Below, piece by piece: positions 49,885 through 63,788 of a DNA stretch of 64,000 nt; the stretch's first letter is position 1, and every line of letters starts with the position of its first letter. Below the pieces are notes generated by a model that ran no database searches, had not been told where the DNA came from, and saw only the letters and a program-made list of their open reading frames with translations. Both the position numbers and the translations under genes were made by a program. Source of the stretch: Loripinus fragilis (Eukaryota > Mollusca > Bivalvia > Lucinida > Lucinidae); NCBI GenBank assembly GCA_964019695.1, contig OZ026527.1, positions 71,754,163 to 71,818,162 of the forward strand, in the 5' to 3' direction.

Positions 49885-51518
49885 CTGCCCACAGCAGGAG
49901 CTGAGAACCATGCATTCGGAGGTTTTCACACCCCACCCACTGATGCCCTCAAAGTTTGAGAAAACGCGACCTTCGCGAAAAGCCCCGGAACCTATTGCAA
50001 AGTGATGAGCAGTGCCCAGGAGCACCTCTCAGTCATTCGCGCAAAATTCCTTCGGCTACAAGTGGCTCAAATAAGGGCGTGAAAATTGTGCGGAAAGCCC
50101 TTTCAGGGGCTATTGCGCGGCACTCGGGGGAGGGAAAATTTTACGCAATGCCTCACAATGAAGCTCTGGTCGGGGGCTAACTTCTGGCACCAGTTTCGAG
50201 CCCGTCCGTGAAAGTGACCCGCGCAAGTTTTAGGCCGGGTCGGCTACTGTGGCCTAATGGGGCCTAATGGGAAGATCTTCTAATGCTCATAACTTTTTAA
50301 TTTTCCGATGGAACGCTTTGAAATTTTCACCATTTGTAGACGGCCTCCCGTACTACAAACTGATGCCAGTGTGGGCATGATGAAAATAGTAGTTCGCGAG
50401 ACGGAAGCGCGTAAAGCTTCGGGGCGGCGGACTTCCACACCCCGATAACTCGGTATCGAAACATTGTTGCGGGCGGGTGCGCATGGCAATACCTGCGCCT
50501 CTGTTGGCCCTATCCGCGTGCAAAATCTAAAAGCGATCAGAGCCTTAGAAAGCGCGTACAACCGCTATCCCCATTTGCCTTGGGCCCTATTGGAAAACAG
50601 GAAATATCATAATTGCAGTCCGGGGCGCGCGCGCACAATGATAATTTTCACACCCGAGTAAGCTCTTTTATAGGTCAACATTTTGGAAAAAAAATTGGCT
50701 TGCTGCCCACAGCAGGAGCTGAGAACCATGCATTCGGAGGTTTTCACACCCCACCCACTGATGCCCTCAAAGTTTGAGAAAACGCGACCTTCGCGAAAAG
50801 CCCCGGAACCTATTGCAAAGTGATGAGCAGTGCCCAGGAGCACCTCTCAGTCATTTGCGCAAAATTCCTTCGGCTACAAGTGGCTCAAATAAGGGCGTGA
50901 AAATTGTGCGGAAAGCCCTTTCAGGGGCTATTAAGCGGCACTCGGGGGACGGAAAATTTTACGCAATGCCTCACAATGAAGCTCTGGTCGGGGGCTAACT
51001 TCTGGCACCAGTTTCGAGCCCGTCCGTGAAAGTGACCCGCGCAAGTTTTAGGCCGGGTCGGCTACTGTGGCCTAATGGGGCCTAATGGGAAGATCTTCTA
51101 ATGCTCATAACTTTTTAATTTTCCGATGGAACGCTTTGAAATTTTCACCATTTGTAGACGGCCTCCCGTACTACAAACTGATGCCAGTGTGGGCATGATG
51201 AAAATAGTAGTTCGCGAGACGGAAGCGCGTAAAGCTTCGGGGCGGCGGACTTCCACACCCCGATAACTCGGTATCGAAACATTGTTGCGGGCGGGTGCGC
51301 ATGGCAATACCTGCACCTCTGTTGGCCCTATCCGCGTGCAAAATCTAAAAGCGATCAGAGCCTTAGAAAGCGCGTACAACCGCTATCCCCATTTGCCTTG
51401 GGCCCTATGGGAAAACAGGAAATATCATAATTGCGGTCCGGGGCGCGCGCACAATGATAATTTTCACACCCGAGTTAGCTCTTTTATAGGTCAACATTTT
51501 GGAAAAAAAATTGGCTTG
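49885..51518 (+). repeat. Monomers u62-u63
   Basis: u62 has c50038, g50132, t50591 and a50617. u63 is 816 bp, having lost one GC step of the alternating tract near 51,445, with two adjacent changes at 50,933-50,934, a51315 and t51476. Confidence 0.9.
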
Positions 51519-54500
51519 CTGCCCACAGCAGGAGCTGAGAACCATGCATTCGGAGGTTTTCACACCCCACCCACTGATGCCCTCAAAGTTTGAGAAAACG
51601 CGACCTTCGCGAAAAGCCCCGGAACCTATTGCAAAGTGATGAGCAGTGCCCAGGAGCACCTCTCAGTCATTTGCGCAAAATTCCTTCGGCTACAAGTGGC
51701 TCAAATAAGGGCGTGAATATTGTGCGGAAAGCCCTTTCAGGGGCTATTGCGCGGCACTCGGGGGACGGAAAATTTTACGCAATGCCTCACAATGAAGCTC
51801 TGGTCGGGGGCTAACTTCTGGCACCAGTTTCGAGCCCGTCCGTGAAAGTGACCCGCGCAAGTTTTAGGCCGGGTCGGCTACTGTGGCCTAATGGGGCCTA
51901 ATGGGAAGATCTTCTAATGCTCATAACTTTTTAATTTTTTGATGGAACGCTTTGAAATTTTCACCATTTGTAGACGGCCTCCCGTACTACAAACTGATGC
52001 CAGTGTGGGCATGATGAAAATAGTAGTTCGCGAGACGGAAGCGCGTAAAGCTTTGGGGCGGCGGACTTCCACACCGCGATAACTCGGAATCGAAACATTG
52101 TTGCGGGCGGGTGCGCATGGCAATACCTGCGCCTCTGTTGGCCCTATCCGCGTGCAAAATCTAAAAGCGATCAGAGCCTTAGAAAGCGCGTACAACCGCT
52201 ATCCCCATTTGCCTTGGGCCCTTTGGGAAAACAGGAAATATCATAATTGCGGTCCGGGGCGCGCGCGCACAATGATAATTTTCACACCCGAGCAAGCTCT
52301 TTTATAGGTCAACATTTTGGAAAAAAAATTGGCTTGCTGCCCACAGCAGGAGCTGAGAACCATGCATTCGGAGGTTTTCACACCCCACCCACTGATGCCC
52401 TCAAAGTTTGAGAAAACGCGACCTTCGCGAAAAGCCCCAGAACCTATTGCAAAGTGATGAGCAGTGCCCAGGAGCACCTCTCAGTCATTTGCGCAAAATT
52501 CCTTCGGCTACAAGTGGCTCAAATAAGGGCATGAAAATTGTGCGGAAAGCCCTTTCAGGGGCTATTGCGCGGCACTCGGGGGACGGAAAATTTTACGCAA
52601 TGCCTCACAATGAAGCTCTGGTCGGGGGCTAACTTCTGGCACCAGTTTCGAGCCCGTCCGTGAAAGTGACCCGCGCAAGTTTTAGGCCGGGTCGGCTACT
52701 GTGGCCTAATGGGGCCTAATGGGAAGATCTTCTAATGCTCATAACTTTTTAATTTTCCGATGGAATGCTTTGAAATTTTCACCATTTGTAGACGGCCTCC
52801 CGTACTACAAACTGATGCCAGTGTGGGCATGATGAAAATAATAGTTCGCAAGACGGAAGCGCGTAAAGCTTCGGGGCGGCGGACTTCCACACCCCGATAA
52901 CTCGGTATCGAAACATTGTTGCGGGCGGGTGCGCATGGCAATACCTGCGCCTCTGTTGGCCCTATCCGCGTGCAAAATCTAAAAGCGATCAGAGCCTTAG
53001 AAAGCGCGTACAACCGCTATCCCCATTTGCCTTGGGCCCTATGGGAAAACAGGAAATATCATAATTGCGGTCCGGGGCGCGCGCGCACAATGATAATTTT
53101 CACACCCGAGTAAGCTCTTTTATAGGTCAACATTTTGGAAAAAAAATTGGCTTGCTGCCCACAGCAGGAGCTGAGAACCATGCATTCAGAGGTTTTCACA
53201 CCCCACCCACTGATGCCCTCAAAGTTTGAGAAAACGCTACCTTCGCGAAAAGCCCCGGAACCTATTGCAAAGTGATGAGCAGTGCCCAGGAGCACCTCTC
53301 AGTCATTTGCGCAAAATTCCTTCGGCTACAAGTGGCTCAAATAAGGGCGTGAAAATTGTGCGGAAAGCCCTTTCAGGGGCTATTGCGCGGCACTCGGGGG
53401 ACGGAAAATTTTACGCAATGCCTCACAATGAAGCTCTGGTCGGGGGCTAACTTCTGGCACCAGTTTCGAGCCCGTCCGTGAAAGTGACCCGCGCAAGTTT
53501 TAGACCGGGTCGGCTACTGTGGCCTAATGGGGCCTAATGGGAAGATCTTCTAATGCTCATAACTTTTTAATTTTCCGATGGAACGCTTTGAAATTTTCAC
53601 CATTTGTAGACGGCCTCCCGTACTACAAACTGATGCCAGTGTGGGCATGATGAAAATAGTAGTTCGCGAGACGGAAGCGCGTAAAGCTTCGGGGCGGCGG
53701 ACTTCCACACCCCGATAACTCGGTATCGAAATATTGTTGCGGGCGGGTGCGCATGGCAATACCTGCGCCTCTGTTGGCCCTATCTGCGTGCAAAATCTAA
53801 AAGCGATCAGAGCCTTAGAAAGCGCGTACAACCGCTATCCCCATTTGCCTTGGGCCCTATGGGAAAACAGGAAATATCATAATTGCGGTCCGGGGCGCGC
53901 GCACACAATGATAATTTTCACACCCGAGTAAGCTCTTTTATGGGTCAACATTTTGGAAAAAAAATTGGCTTGCTGCCTACAGCAGGAGCTGAGAACCATG
54001 CATTCGGAGGTTTTCACACCCCACCCACTGATGCCCTCAAAGTTTGAGAAAACGCGACCTTCGCGAAAAGCCCCGGAACCTATTGCAAAGTGATGAGCAG
54101 TGCCCAGGAGCACCTCTCAGTCATTTGCGCAAAATTCCTTCGGCTACAAGTGGCTCAAATAAGGGCGTGAAAATTGTGCGGAAAGCCCTTTCAGGGGCTA
54201 TTGCGCGGCACTCGGGGGACGGAAAATTTTACGCAATGCCTCACAATGAAGCTCTGGTCGGGGGCTAACTTCTGGCACCAGTTTCGAGCCCGTCCGTGAA
54301 AGTGACACGCGCAAGTTTTAGGCCGGGTCGGCTACTGTGGCCTAATGGGGCCTAATGGGAAGATCTTCTAATGCTCATAACTTTTTAATTTTCCGATGGA
54401 ACGCTTTGAAATTTTCACCATTTGTAGACGGCCTCCCGTACTACAAACTGATGCCAGTGTGGGCATGATGAAAATAGTAGTTCGCGAGACGGAAGCGCGT

Positions 54501-55608
54501 AAAGCTTCGGGGCGGCGGACTTCCACACCCCGATAACTCGGTATCGAAACATTGTTGCGGGCGGGTGCGCATGGCAATACCTGCGCCTCTGTTGGCCCTA
54601 TCCGCGTGCAAAATCTAAAAGCGATCAGAGCCTTAGAAAGCGCGTACAACCACTATCCCCATTTGCCTTGGGCCCTATGGGAAAACAGGAAATATCATAA
54701 TTGCGGTCCGGGGCGCGCGCGCACAATGATAATTTTCACACCCGAGTAAGCTCTTTTATAGGTCAACATTTTGGAAAAAAAATTGGCTTGCTGCCCACAG
54801 CAGGAGCTGAGAACCATGCATTTGGAGGTTTTCACACCCCACCCACTGATGCCCTCAAAGTTTGAGAAAATGCGACCTTCGCGAAAAGCCCCGGAACCTA
54901 TTGCAAAGTGATGAGCAGTGCCCAGGAGCACCTCTCAGTCATTTGCGCAAAATTCCTTCGGCTACAAGTGGCTCAAATAAGGGCGTGAATATTGTGCGGA
55001 AAGCCCTTTCAGGGGCTATTGCGCGGCACTCGGGGGACGGAAAATTTTACGCAATGCCTCACAATGAAGCTCTGGTCGGGGGCTAACTTCTGGCACCAGT
55101 TTCGAGCCCGTCCGTGAAAGTGACCCGCGCAAGTTTTAGGCCGGGTCGGCTACTGTGGCCTAATGGGGCCTAATGGGAAGATCTTCTAATGCTCATAACT
55201 TTTTAATTTTCCGATGGAACGCTTTGAAATTTTCACCATTTGTAGACGGCCTCCCGTACTACAAACTGATGCCAGTGTGGGCATGATGAAAATAGTAGTT
55301 CGCGAGACGGAAGCGCGTAAAGCATCGGGGCGGCGGACTTCCACACCGCGATAAATCGGTATCGAAACATTGTTGCGGGCGGGTGCGCATGGCAATACCT
55401 GCGCCTCTGTTGGCCCTATCCGCGTGCAAAATCTAAAAGCGATCAGAGCCTTAGAAAGCGCGTACAACCGCTATCCCCATTTGCCTTGGGCCCTATGGGA
55501 AAACAGGAAATATCATAATTGCGGTCCGGGGCGCGCGCGCACAATGATAATTTTCACACCCGAGTAAGCTCTTTTATAGGTCAACATTTTGGAAAAAAAA
55601 TTGGCTTG
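51519..55608 (+). repeat. Monomers u64-u68
   Basis: u64 has t51718, t51939-t51940, t52054, g52076, a52089, t52223 and A-state c52293. u65: a52440, a52531, t52766, a52841, a52850. u66: a53189, t53238, a53504, t53732, t53785, a53903, g53942. u67: t53978, a54307, a54652. u68: t54822, t54871, t54990, a55324, g55348, a55355. u64 and u68 share two rare variants at exactly 3,272 bp. Confidence 0.9.
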
Positions 55609-58062
55609 CTGCCCACAGCAGGAGCTGAGAACCATGCATTCGGAGGTTTTCACACCCCACCCACTGATGCCCTCAAAGTTTGAGAAAACGCGACCTTCGC
55701 GAAAAGCCACGGAACCTATTGCAAAGTGATGAGCAGTGCCCAGGAGCACCTCTCAGTCATTTGCGCAAAATTCCTTCGGCTACAAGTGGCTCAAATAATG
55801 GCGTGAAAATTGTGCGGAAAGCCCTTTCAGGGGCTAGTGCGCGGCACTCGGGGGACGGAAAATTTTACGCAATGCCTCACAATGAAGCTCTGGTCGGGGG
55901 CTAACTTCTGGCACCAGTTTCGAGCCCGTCCGTGAAAGTGACCCGCGCAAGTTTTAGGCCGGGTCGGCTACTGTGGCCTAATGGGGCCTAATGGGAAGAT
56001 CTTCTAATGCTCATAACTTTTTAATTTTCCGATGGAACGCTTTGAAATTTTCACCATTTGTAGACGGCCTCCCGTACTACAAACTGATGCCAGTGTGGGC
56101 ATGATGAAAATAGTAGTTCGCGAGACGGAAGCGCGTAAATCTTCGGGGCGGCGGACTTCCACACCCCGATAACTCGGTATCGAAACATTGTTGCGGGCGG
56201 GTGCGCATGGCAATACCTGCGCCTCTGTTGGCCCTATCCGCGTGCAAAATCTAAAAGCGATCAGAGCCTTAGAAAGCGCGTACAACCGCTATCCCCATTT
56301 GCCTTGGGCCCTATGGGAAAACAGGAAATATCATAATTGCGGTCCGGGGCGCGCGCGCACAATGATAATTTTCACACCCGAGTAAGCTCTTTTATAGGTC
56401 AACATTTTGGAAAAAAAATTGGCTTGCTGCCCACAGCAGGAGCTGAGAACCATGCATTCGGAGGTTTTCACACCCCACCCACTGATGCCCTCAAAGTTTG
56501 AGAAAACGCGACCTTCGCGAAAAGCCCCGGAACCTATTGCAAAGTGATGAGCAGTGCCCAGGAGCACCTCTCAGTCATTTGCGCAAAATTACTTCGGCTA
56601 CAAGTGGCTCAAATAAGGGCGTGAAAATTGTGCGGAAAGCCCTTTCAGGGGCTTTTGCTCGGCACTCGGGGGATGGAAAATTTTACGCAATGCCTCATAA
56701 TGAAGCTCTGGTCGGGGGCTAACTTCTGGCACCAGTTTCGAGCCTGTCCGTGAAAGTGACCCGCGCAAGTTTTAGGCTGGGTCGGCTACTGTGGCCTAAT
56801 GGGGCCTAATGGGAAGATCTTCTAATGCTCATAACTTTTTAATTTTCCGATGGAACGCTTTGAAATTTTCACCATTTGTAGACGGCCTCCCGTACTACAA
56901 ACTGATGCCATTGTGGGCATGATGAAAATAGTAGTTCGCGAGACGGAAGCGCGTAAATCTTCGGGGCGGCGGACTTCCACACCCTGATAACTCGGTATCG
57001 AAACATTGTTGCGGGCGGGTGCACATGGCAATACCTGCGCCTCTGTTGGCCCTATCCGCGTGCAAAATCTAAAAGCGATCAGAGCCTTAGAAAGCGCGTA
57101 CAACTGCTATCCCCATTTGCCTTGGGCCCTATGGGAAAACAGGAAATATCATAATTGCGGTCCGGGGCGCGCGCGCACAATGATAATTTTCACACCCGAG
57201 TAAGCTCTTTTATAGGTCAACATTTTGGAAAAAAAATTGGCTTGCTGCCCACAGCAGGAGCTGAGAACCATGCATTCGGAGGTTTTCACACCCCACCCAC
57301 TGATGCCCTCAAAGTTTGAGAAAACGCGACCTTCGCGAAAAGCCCCGGAACCTATTGCAAAGTGATGAGCAGTGCCCAGGAGCACCTCTCAGTCATTTGC
57401 GCAAAATTACTTCGGCTACAAGTGGCTCAAATAAGGGCGTGAAAATTGCGCGGAAAGCCCTTTCAGGGGCTTTTGCGCGGCACTCGGGGGACGGAAAATT
57501 TTACGCAATGCCTCACAATGAAGCTCTGGTCGGGGGCTAACTTCTGGCACCAGTTTCGAGCCCGTCCGTGAAAGTGATCCGCGCAAGTTTTAGGCCGGGT
57601 CAGCTACTGTGGCCTAATGGGGCCTAATGGGAAGATCTTCTAATGCTCATAACTTTTTAATTTTCCGATGGAACGCTTTGAAATTTTCACCATTTGTAGA
57701 CGGCCTCCCGTACTACAAACTGATGCCAGTGTGGGCATGATGAAAATAGTAGTTCGCGAGACGGAAGCGCGTAAAGCTTCGGGGCGGCGGACTTCCACAC
57801 CCCGATAACTCGGTATCGAAACATTGTTGCGGGCGGGTGCGCATGGCAATACCTGCGCCTCTGTTGGCCCTATCCGCGTGCAAAATCTAAAAGCGATCAG
57901 AGCCTTAGAAAGCGCGTACAACCGCTATCCCCATTTGCCTTGGGCCCTATGGGAAAACAGGAAATATCATAATTGCGGTCCGGGGCGCGCGCGCACAATG
58001 ATAATTTTCACACCCGAGTAAGCTCTTTTATAGGTCAACATTTTGGAAAAAAAATTGGCTTG
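55609..58062 (+). repeat. Monomers u69-u71
   Basis: u70 is the most changed full copy, with about 11 changes, and carries the A state at unit position 233. u70 and u71 share attacttc (56,591 and 57,409) and gcttttgc (near 56,655 and 57,473), one unit apart. u69 and u70 share taaatcttc (56,140 and 56,958). Confidence 0.9.
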
Positions 58063-60516
58063 CTGCCCACAGCAGGAGCTGAGAACCATGCATTCGGAGG
58101 TTTTCACACCCCACCCACTGATGCCCTCAAAGTTTGAGAAAACGCGACCTTCGCGAAAAGCCCCGGAACCTATTGCAAAGTGATGAGCAGTGCCCAGGAG
58201 CACCTCTCAGTCATTTGCGCAAAATTCCTTCGGCTACAAGTGGCTCAAATAAGGGCGTGAAAATTGTGCGGAAAGCCCTTTCAGGGGCTATTGCGCGGCA
58301 CTCGGGGGACGGAAAATTTTACGCAATGCCTCACAATGAAGCTCTGGTCGGGGGCTAACTTCTGGCACCAGTTTCGAGCCCGTCCGTGAAAGTGACCCGC
58401 GCAAGTTTTAGGCCGGGTCGGCTACTGTGGCCTAATGGGGCCTAATGGGAAGATCTTCTAATGCTCATAACTTTTTAATTTTCCGATGGAACGCTTTGAA
58501 ATTTTCACCATTTGTAGACGGCCTCCCGTACTACAAACTGATGCCAGTGTGGGCATGATGAAAATAGTAGTTCGCGAGACGGAAGCGCGTAAAGCTTCGG
58601 GGCGGCGGACTTCCACACCCCGATAACTCGGTATCGAAACATTGTTGCGGGCGGGTGCGCATGGCAATACCTGCGCCTCTGTTGGCCCTATCCGCGTGCA
58701 AAATCTAAAAGCGATCAGAGCCTTAGAAAGCGCGTACAACCGCTATCCCCATTTGCCTTGGGCCCTATGGGAAAACAGGAAATATCATAATTGCGGTCCG
58801 GGGCGCGCGCGCACAATGATAATTTTCACACCCGAGTAAGCTCTTTTATAGGTCAACATTTTGGAAAAAAAATTGACTTGCTGCCCACAGCAGGAGCTGA
58901 GAACCATGCATTCGGAGGTTTTCACACCCCACCCACTGATGCCCTCAAAGTTTGAGAAAACGCGACCTTCGCGAAAAGCCCCGGAACCTATTGCAAAGTG
59001 ATGAGCAGTGCCCAGGAGCACCTCTCAGTCATTTGCGCAAAATTCCTTCGGCTACAAGTGGCTCAAATAAGGGCGTGAAAATTGTGCGGAAAGCCCTTTC
59101 AGGGGCTATTGCGCGGCACTCGGGGGACGGAAAATTTTACGCAATGCCTCACAATGAAGCTCTGGTCGGGGGCTAACTTCTGGCACCAGTTTCGAGCCCG
59201 TCCGTGAAAGTGACCCGCGCAAGTTTTAGGCCGGGTAGGCTACTGTGGCCTAATGGGGCCTAATGGGAAGATCTTCTAATGCTCATAACTTTTTAATTTT
59301 CCGATGGAACGCTTTGAAATTTTCACCATTTGTAGACGGCCTCCCGTACTACAAACTGATGCCAGTGTGGGCATGATGAAAATAGTAGTTCGCGAGACGG
59401 AAGCGCGTAAAGCTTCGGGGAGGCGGACTTCCACACCCCGATAACTCGGTATCGAAACATTGTTGCGGGCGGGTGCGCATGGCAATACCTGAGCCTCTGT
59501 TGGCCCTATCCGCGTGCAAAATCTAAAAGCGATCAGAGCCTTAGAAAGCGCGTACAACCGCTATCCCCATTTGCCTTGGGCCCTATGGGAAAACAGGAAA
59601 TATCATAATTGCGGTCCGGGGCGCGCGCGCACAATGATAATTTTCACACCCGAGTAAGCTCTTTTATAGGTCAACATTTTGGAAAAAAAATTGGCTTGCT
59701 GCCCACAGCAGGAGCTGAGAACCATGCATTCGGAGGTTTTCACACCCCACCCACTGATGCCCTCAAAGTTTGAGAAAACGCGACCTTCGCGAAAAGCCCC
59801 GGAACCTATTGCAAAGTGATGAGCAGTGCCCAGGAGCACCTCTCAGTCATTTGCGCAAAATTCCTTCGGCTACAAGTGGCTCAAATAAGGGCGTGAAAAT
59901 TGTGCAGAAAGCCCTTTCAGGGGCTATTGCGCGGCACTCGGGGGACGGAAAATTTTACGCAATGCCTCACAATGAAGCTCTGGTCGGGGGCTAACTTCTG
60001 GCACCAGTTTCGAGCCCGTCCGTGAAAGTGACCCGCGCAAGTTTTAGGCCGGGTCGGCTACTGTGGCCTAATGGGGCCTAATGGGAAGATCTTCTAATGC
60101 TCATAACTTTTTAATTTTCCGATGGAACGCTTTGAAATTTTCACCATTTGTAGACGGCCTCCCGTACTACAAACTGATGCCAGTGTGGGCATGATGAAAA
60201 TAGTAGTTCGCGAGACGGAAGCGCGTAAAGCTTCGGGGCGGCGGACTTCCACACCCCGATAACTCGGTATCGAAACATTGTTGCGGGCGGGTGCGCATGG
60301 CAATACCTGCGCCTCTGTTGGCCCTATCCGCGTGCAAAATCTAAAAGCGATCAGAGCCTTAGAAAGCGCGTACAACCCCTATCCCCATTTGCCTTGGGCC
60401 CTATGGGAAAACAGGAAATATCATAATTGCGGTCCGGGGCGCGCGCGCACAATGATAATTTTCACACCCGAGTAAGCTCTTTTATAGGTCAACATTTTGG
60501 AAAAAAAATTGGCTTG
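58063..60516 (+). repeat. Monomers u72-u74
   Basis: u72 is closest to the B consensus, with one change near its end (a58876). u73 has a59237, a59421 and a59492. u74 has a59907 and c60378; the latter is shared with u75. Confidence 0.9.
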
Positions 60517-62152
60517 CTGCCCACAGCAGGAGCTGAGAACCATGCATTTGGAGGTTTTCACACCCCACCCACTGATGCCCTCAAAGTTTGAGAAAACGCG
60601 ACCTTCGCGAAAAGCCCCGGAACCTATTGCAAAGTGATGAGCAGTGCCCAGGAGCACCTCTCAGTCATTTGCGCAAAATTCCTTCGGCTACAAGTGGCTC
60701 AAATAAGGGCGTGAAAATTGTGTGGAAAGCCCTTTCAGGGGCTATTGCGCGGCACTCGGGGGACGGAAAATTTTACGCAATGCCTCACAATGAAGCTCTG
60801 GTCGGGGGCTAACTTCTGGCACCAGTTTCGAGCCCGTCCGTGAAAGTGACCCGCGCAAGTTTTAGGCCGGGTCGGCTACTGTGGCCTAATGGGGCCTAAT
60901 GGGAAGATCTTCTAATGCTCATAACTTTTTAATTTTCCGATGGAACGCTTTGAAATTTTCACCATTTGTAGACGGCCTCCCGTACTACAAACTGATGCCA
61001 GTGTGGGCATGATGAAAATAGTAGTTCGCGAGACGGAAGCGCGTAAAGCTTCGGGGCGGCGGACTTCCACACCCCGATAACTCGGTATCGAAACATTGTT
61101 GCGGGCGGGTGCGCATGGCAATACCTGCGCCTCTGTTGGCCCTATCCGCGTGCAAAATCTAAAAGCGATCAGAGCCTTAGAAAGCGCGTACAACCCCTAT
61201 CCCCATTTGCCTTGGGCCCTATGGGAAAACAGGAAATATCATAATTGCGGTCCGGGGCGCGCGCGCACAATGATAATTTTCACACCCGAGTAAGCTCTTT
61301 TATAGGTCAACATTTTGGAAAAAAAATTGGCTTGCTGCCCACAGCAGGAGCTGAGAACCATGCATTTGGAGGTTTTCACACCCCACCCACTGATGCCCTC
61401 AAAGTTTGAGAAAACGCGACCTTCGCGAAAAGCCCCGGAACCTATTGCAAAGTGATGAGCAGTGCCCAGGAGCACCTCTCAGTCATTTGCGCAAAATTCC
61501 TTCGGCTACAAGTGGCTCAAATAAGGGCGTGAAAATTGTGTGGAAAGCCCTTTCAGGGGCTATTGCGCGGCACTCGGGGGACGGAAAATTTTACGCAATG
61601 CCTCACAATGAAGCTCTGGTCGGGGGCTAACTTCTGGCACCAGTTTCGAGCCCGTCCGTGAAAGTGACCCGCGCAAGTTTTAGGCCGGGTCGGCTACTGT
61701 GGCCTAATGGGGCCTAATGGGAAGATCTTCTAATGCTCATAACTTTTTAATTTTCCGATGGAACGCTTTGAAATTTTCACCATTTGTAGACGGCCCCCCG
61801 TACTACAAACTGATGCCAGTGTGGGCATGATGAAAATAGTTGTTCGCGAGACGGAAGCGCGTAAAGCTTCGGGGCGGCGGACTTCCACACCCCGATAACT
61901 CGGTATCGAAACATTGTTGCGGGCGGGTGTGCATGGCAATACCTGCGCCTCTGTTGGCCCTATCCGCGTGCAAAATCTAAAAGCGATCAGAGCCTTAGAA
62001 AGCGCGTACAACCGCTATCCCCATTTGCCTTGGGCCCTATGGGAAAACAGGAAATATCATAATTGCGGTCCGGGGCGCGCGCGCACAATGATAATTTTCA
62101 CACCCGAGTAAGCTCTTTTATAGGTCAACATTTTGGAAAAAAAATTGGCTTG
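60517..62152 (+). repeat. Monomers u75-u76, recent one-unit duplication
   Basis: c60378/c61196, t60549/t61367 and t60723/t61541 are three rare variants repeated exactly 818 bp apart, so a block covering at least 60,378-60,723 was duplicated by one unit. u76 then has private c61796, t61841 and t61930. Confidence 0.92.
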
Positions 62153-63788
62153 CTGCCCACAGCAGGAGCTGGGAACCATGCATTCGGAGGTTTTCACACC
62201 CCACCCACTGATGCCCTCAAAGTTTGAGAAAACGCGACCTTCGCGAAAAGCCCCGGAACCTATTGCAAAGTGATGAGCAGTGCCCAGGAGCACCTCTCAG
62301 TCATTTGCGCAAAATTCCTTCGGCTACAAGTGGCTCAAATAAGGGCGTGAAAATTGTGCGGAAAGCCCTTTCAGGGGCTATTGCGCGGCACTCGGGGGAC
62401 GGAAAATTTTACGCAATGCCTCACAATGAAGCTCTGGTCGGGGGCTAACTTCTGGCACCAGTTTCGAGCCCGTCCGTGAAAGTGACCCGCGCAAGTTTTA
62501 GGCCGGGTCGGCTACTGTGGCCTAATGGGGCCTAATGGGAAGATCTTTTGATGCTCATAACTTTTTAATTTTCCGATGGAACGCTTTGAAATTTTCACCA
62601 TTTGTAGACGGCCTCACGTACTACAAACTGATGCCAGTGTGGGCATGATGAAAATAGTAGTTCGCGAGACGGAAGCGCGTAAAGCTTCGGGGCTGCGGAC
62701 TTCCACACCCTGATAATTCGGTATCGAAACATTGTTGCGGGCGGGTGCGCATGGCAATACCTGCGCCTCTGTTGGCCCTATCCGCGTGCAAAATCTAAAA
62801 GCGATCAGAGCCTTAGAAAGCGCGTACAACCGCTATCCTCATTTGCCTTGGGCCCTATGGGAAAACAGGAAATATCATAATTGCGGTCCGGGGCGCGCGC
62901 GCACAATGATAATTTTCACACCCGAGTAAGCTCTTTTATAGGTCAACATTTTGGAAAAAAAATTGGCTTGCTGCCCACAGCAGGAGCTGAGAACCATGCA
63001 TTCGGAGGTTTTCACACCCCACCCACTGATGCCCTCAAAGTTTGAGAAAACACGACCTTCGCGAAAAGCCCCGGAACCTATTGCAAAGTGATGAGCAGTG
63101 CCCAGGAGCACCTCTCAGTCATTTGCGCAAAATTCCTTCGGCTACAAGTGGCTCAAATAAGGGCGTGAAAATTGTGGGGAAAGCCCTTTCAGGGGCTATT
63201 GCGCGGCACTCGGGGGACGGAAAATTTTACGCAATGCCTCACAATGAAGCTCTGGTCGGGGGCTAACTTCTGGCACCAGTTTCGAGCCCGTCCGTGAAAG
63301 TGACCCGCGCAAGTTTTAGGCCGGGTCGGCTACTGTGGCCTAATGGGGCCTAATGGGAAGATCTTCTAATGCTCATAACTTTTTAATTTTCCGATGGAAC
63401 GCTTTGAAATTTTCACCATTTGTAGACGGCCTCCCGTACTACAAACTGATGCCAGTGTGGGCATGATGAAAATAGTAGTTCGCGAGACGGAAGCGCGTAA
63501 AGCTTCGGGGTGGCGGACTTCCACACCCCGATAACTCGGTATCGAAACATTGTTGCAGGCGGGTGCGCATGGCAATACCTGCGCCTCTGTTGGCCCTATC
63601 CGCGTGCAAAATCTAAAAGCGATCAGAGCCTTAGAAAGCGCGTACAACCGCTATCCCCATTTGCCTTGGGCCCTATGGGAAAACAGGAAATATCATAATT
63701 GCGGTCCGGGGCGCGCACGCACAATGATAATTTTCACACCCGAGTAAGCTCTTTTATAGGTCAACATTTTGGAAGAAAAAATGGCTTG
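62153..63788 (+). repeat. Monomers u77-u78
   Basis: u77 has g62172, a change in the otherwise invariant block near 62,548, a change in cctcccgt near 62,616, ggctgcgg near 62,694, two changes near 62,711-62,718 and one near 62,839. u78 has changes near 63,052, 63,177, 63,511, 63,557 and 63,718, and its A-tract is remodelled (63,775 and 63,781). Confidence 0.9.

Noticed and set aside
51282..51593. Longer 103-aa frame on the plus strand in u63 to u64, and a 101-aa frame on the minus strand at 48,902-49,207
   Set aside because: Both arise only from the small indels in the GC tract (the 2-bp loss in u63, the 1-bp loss in u60), which join two chance frames.
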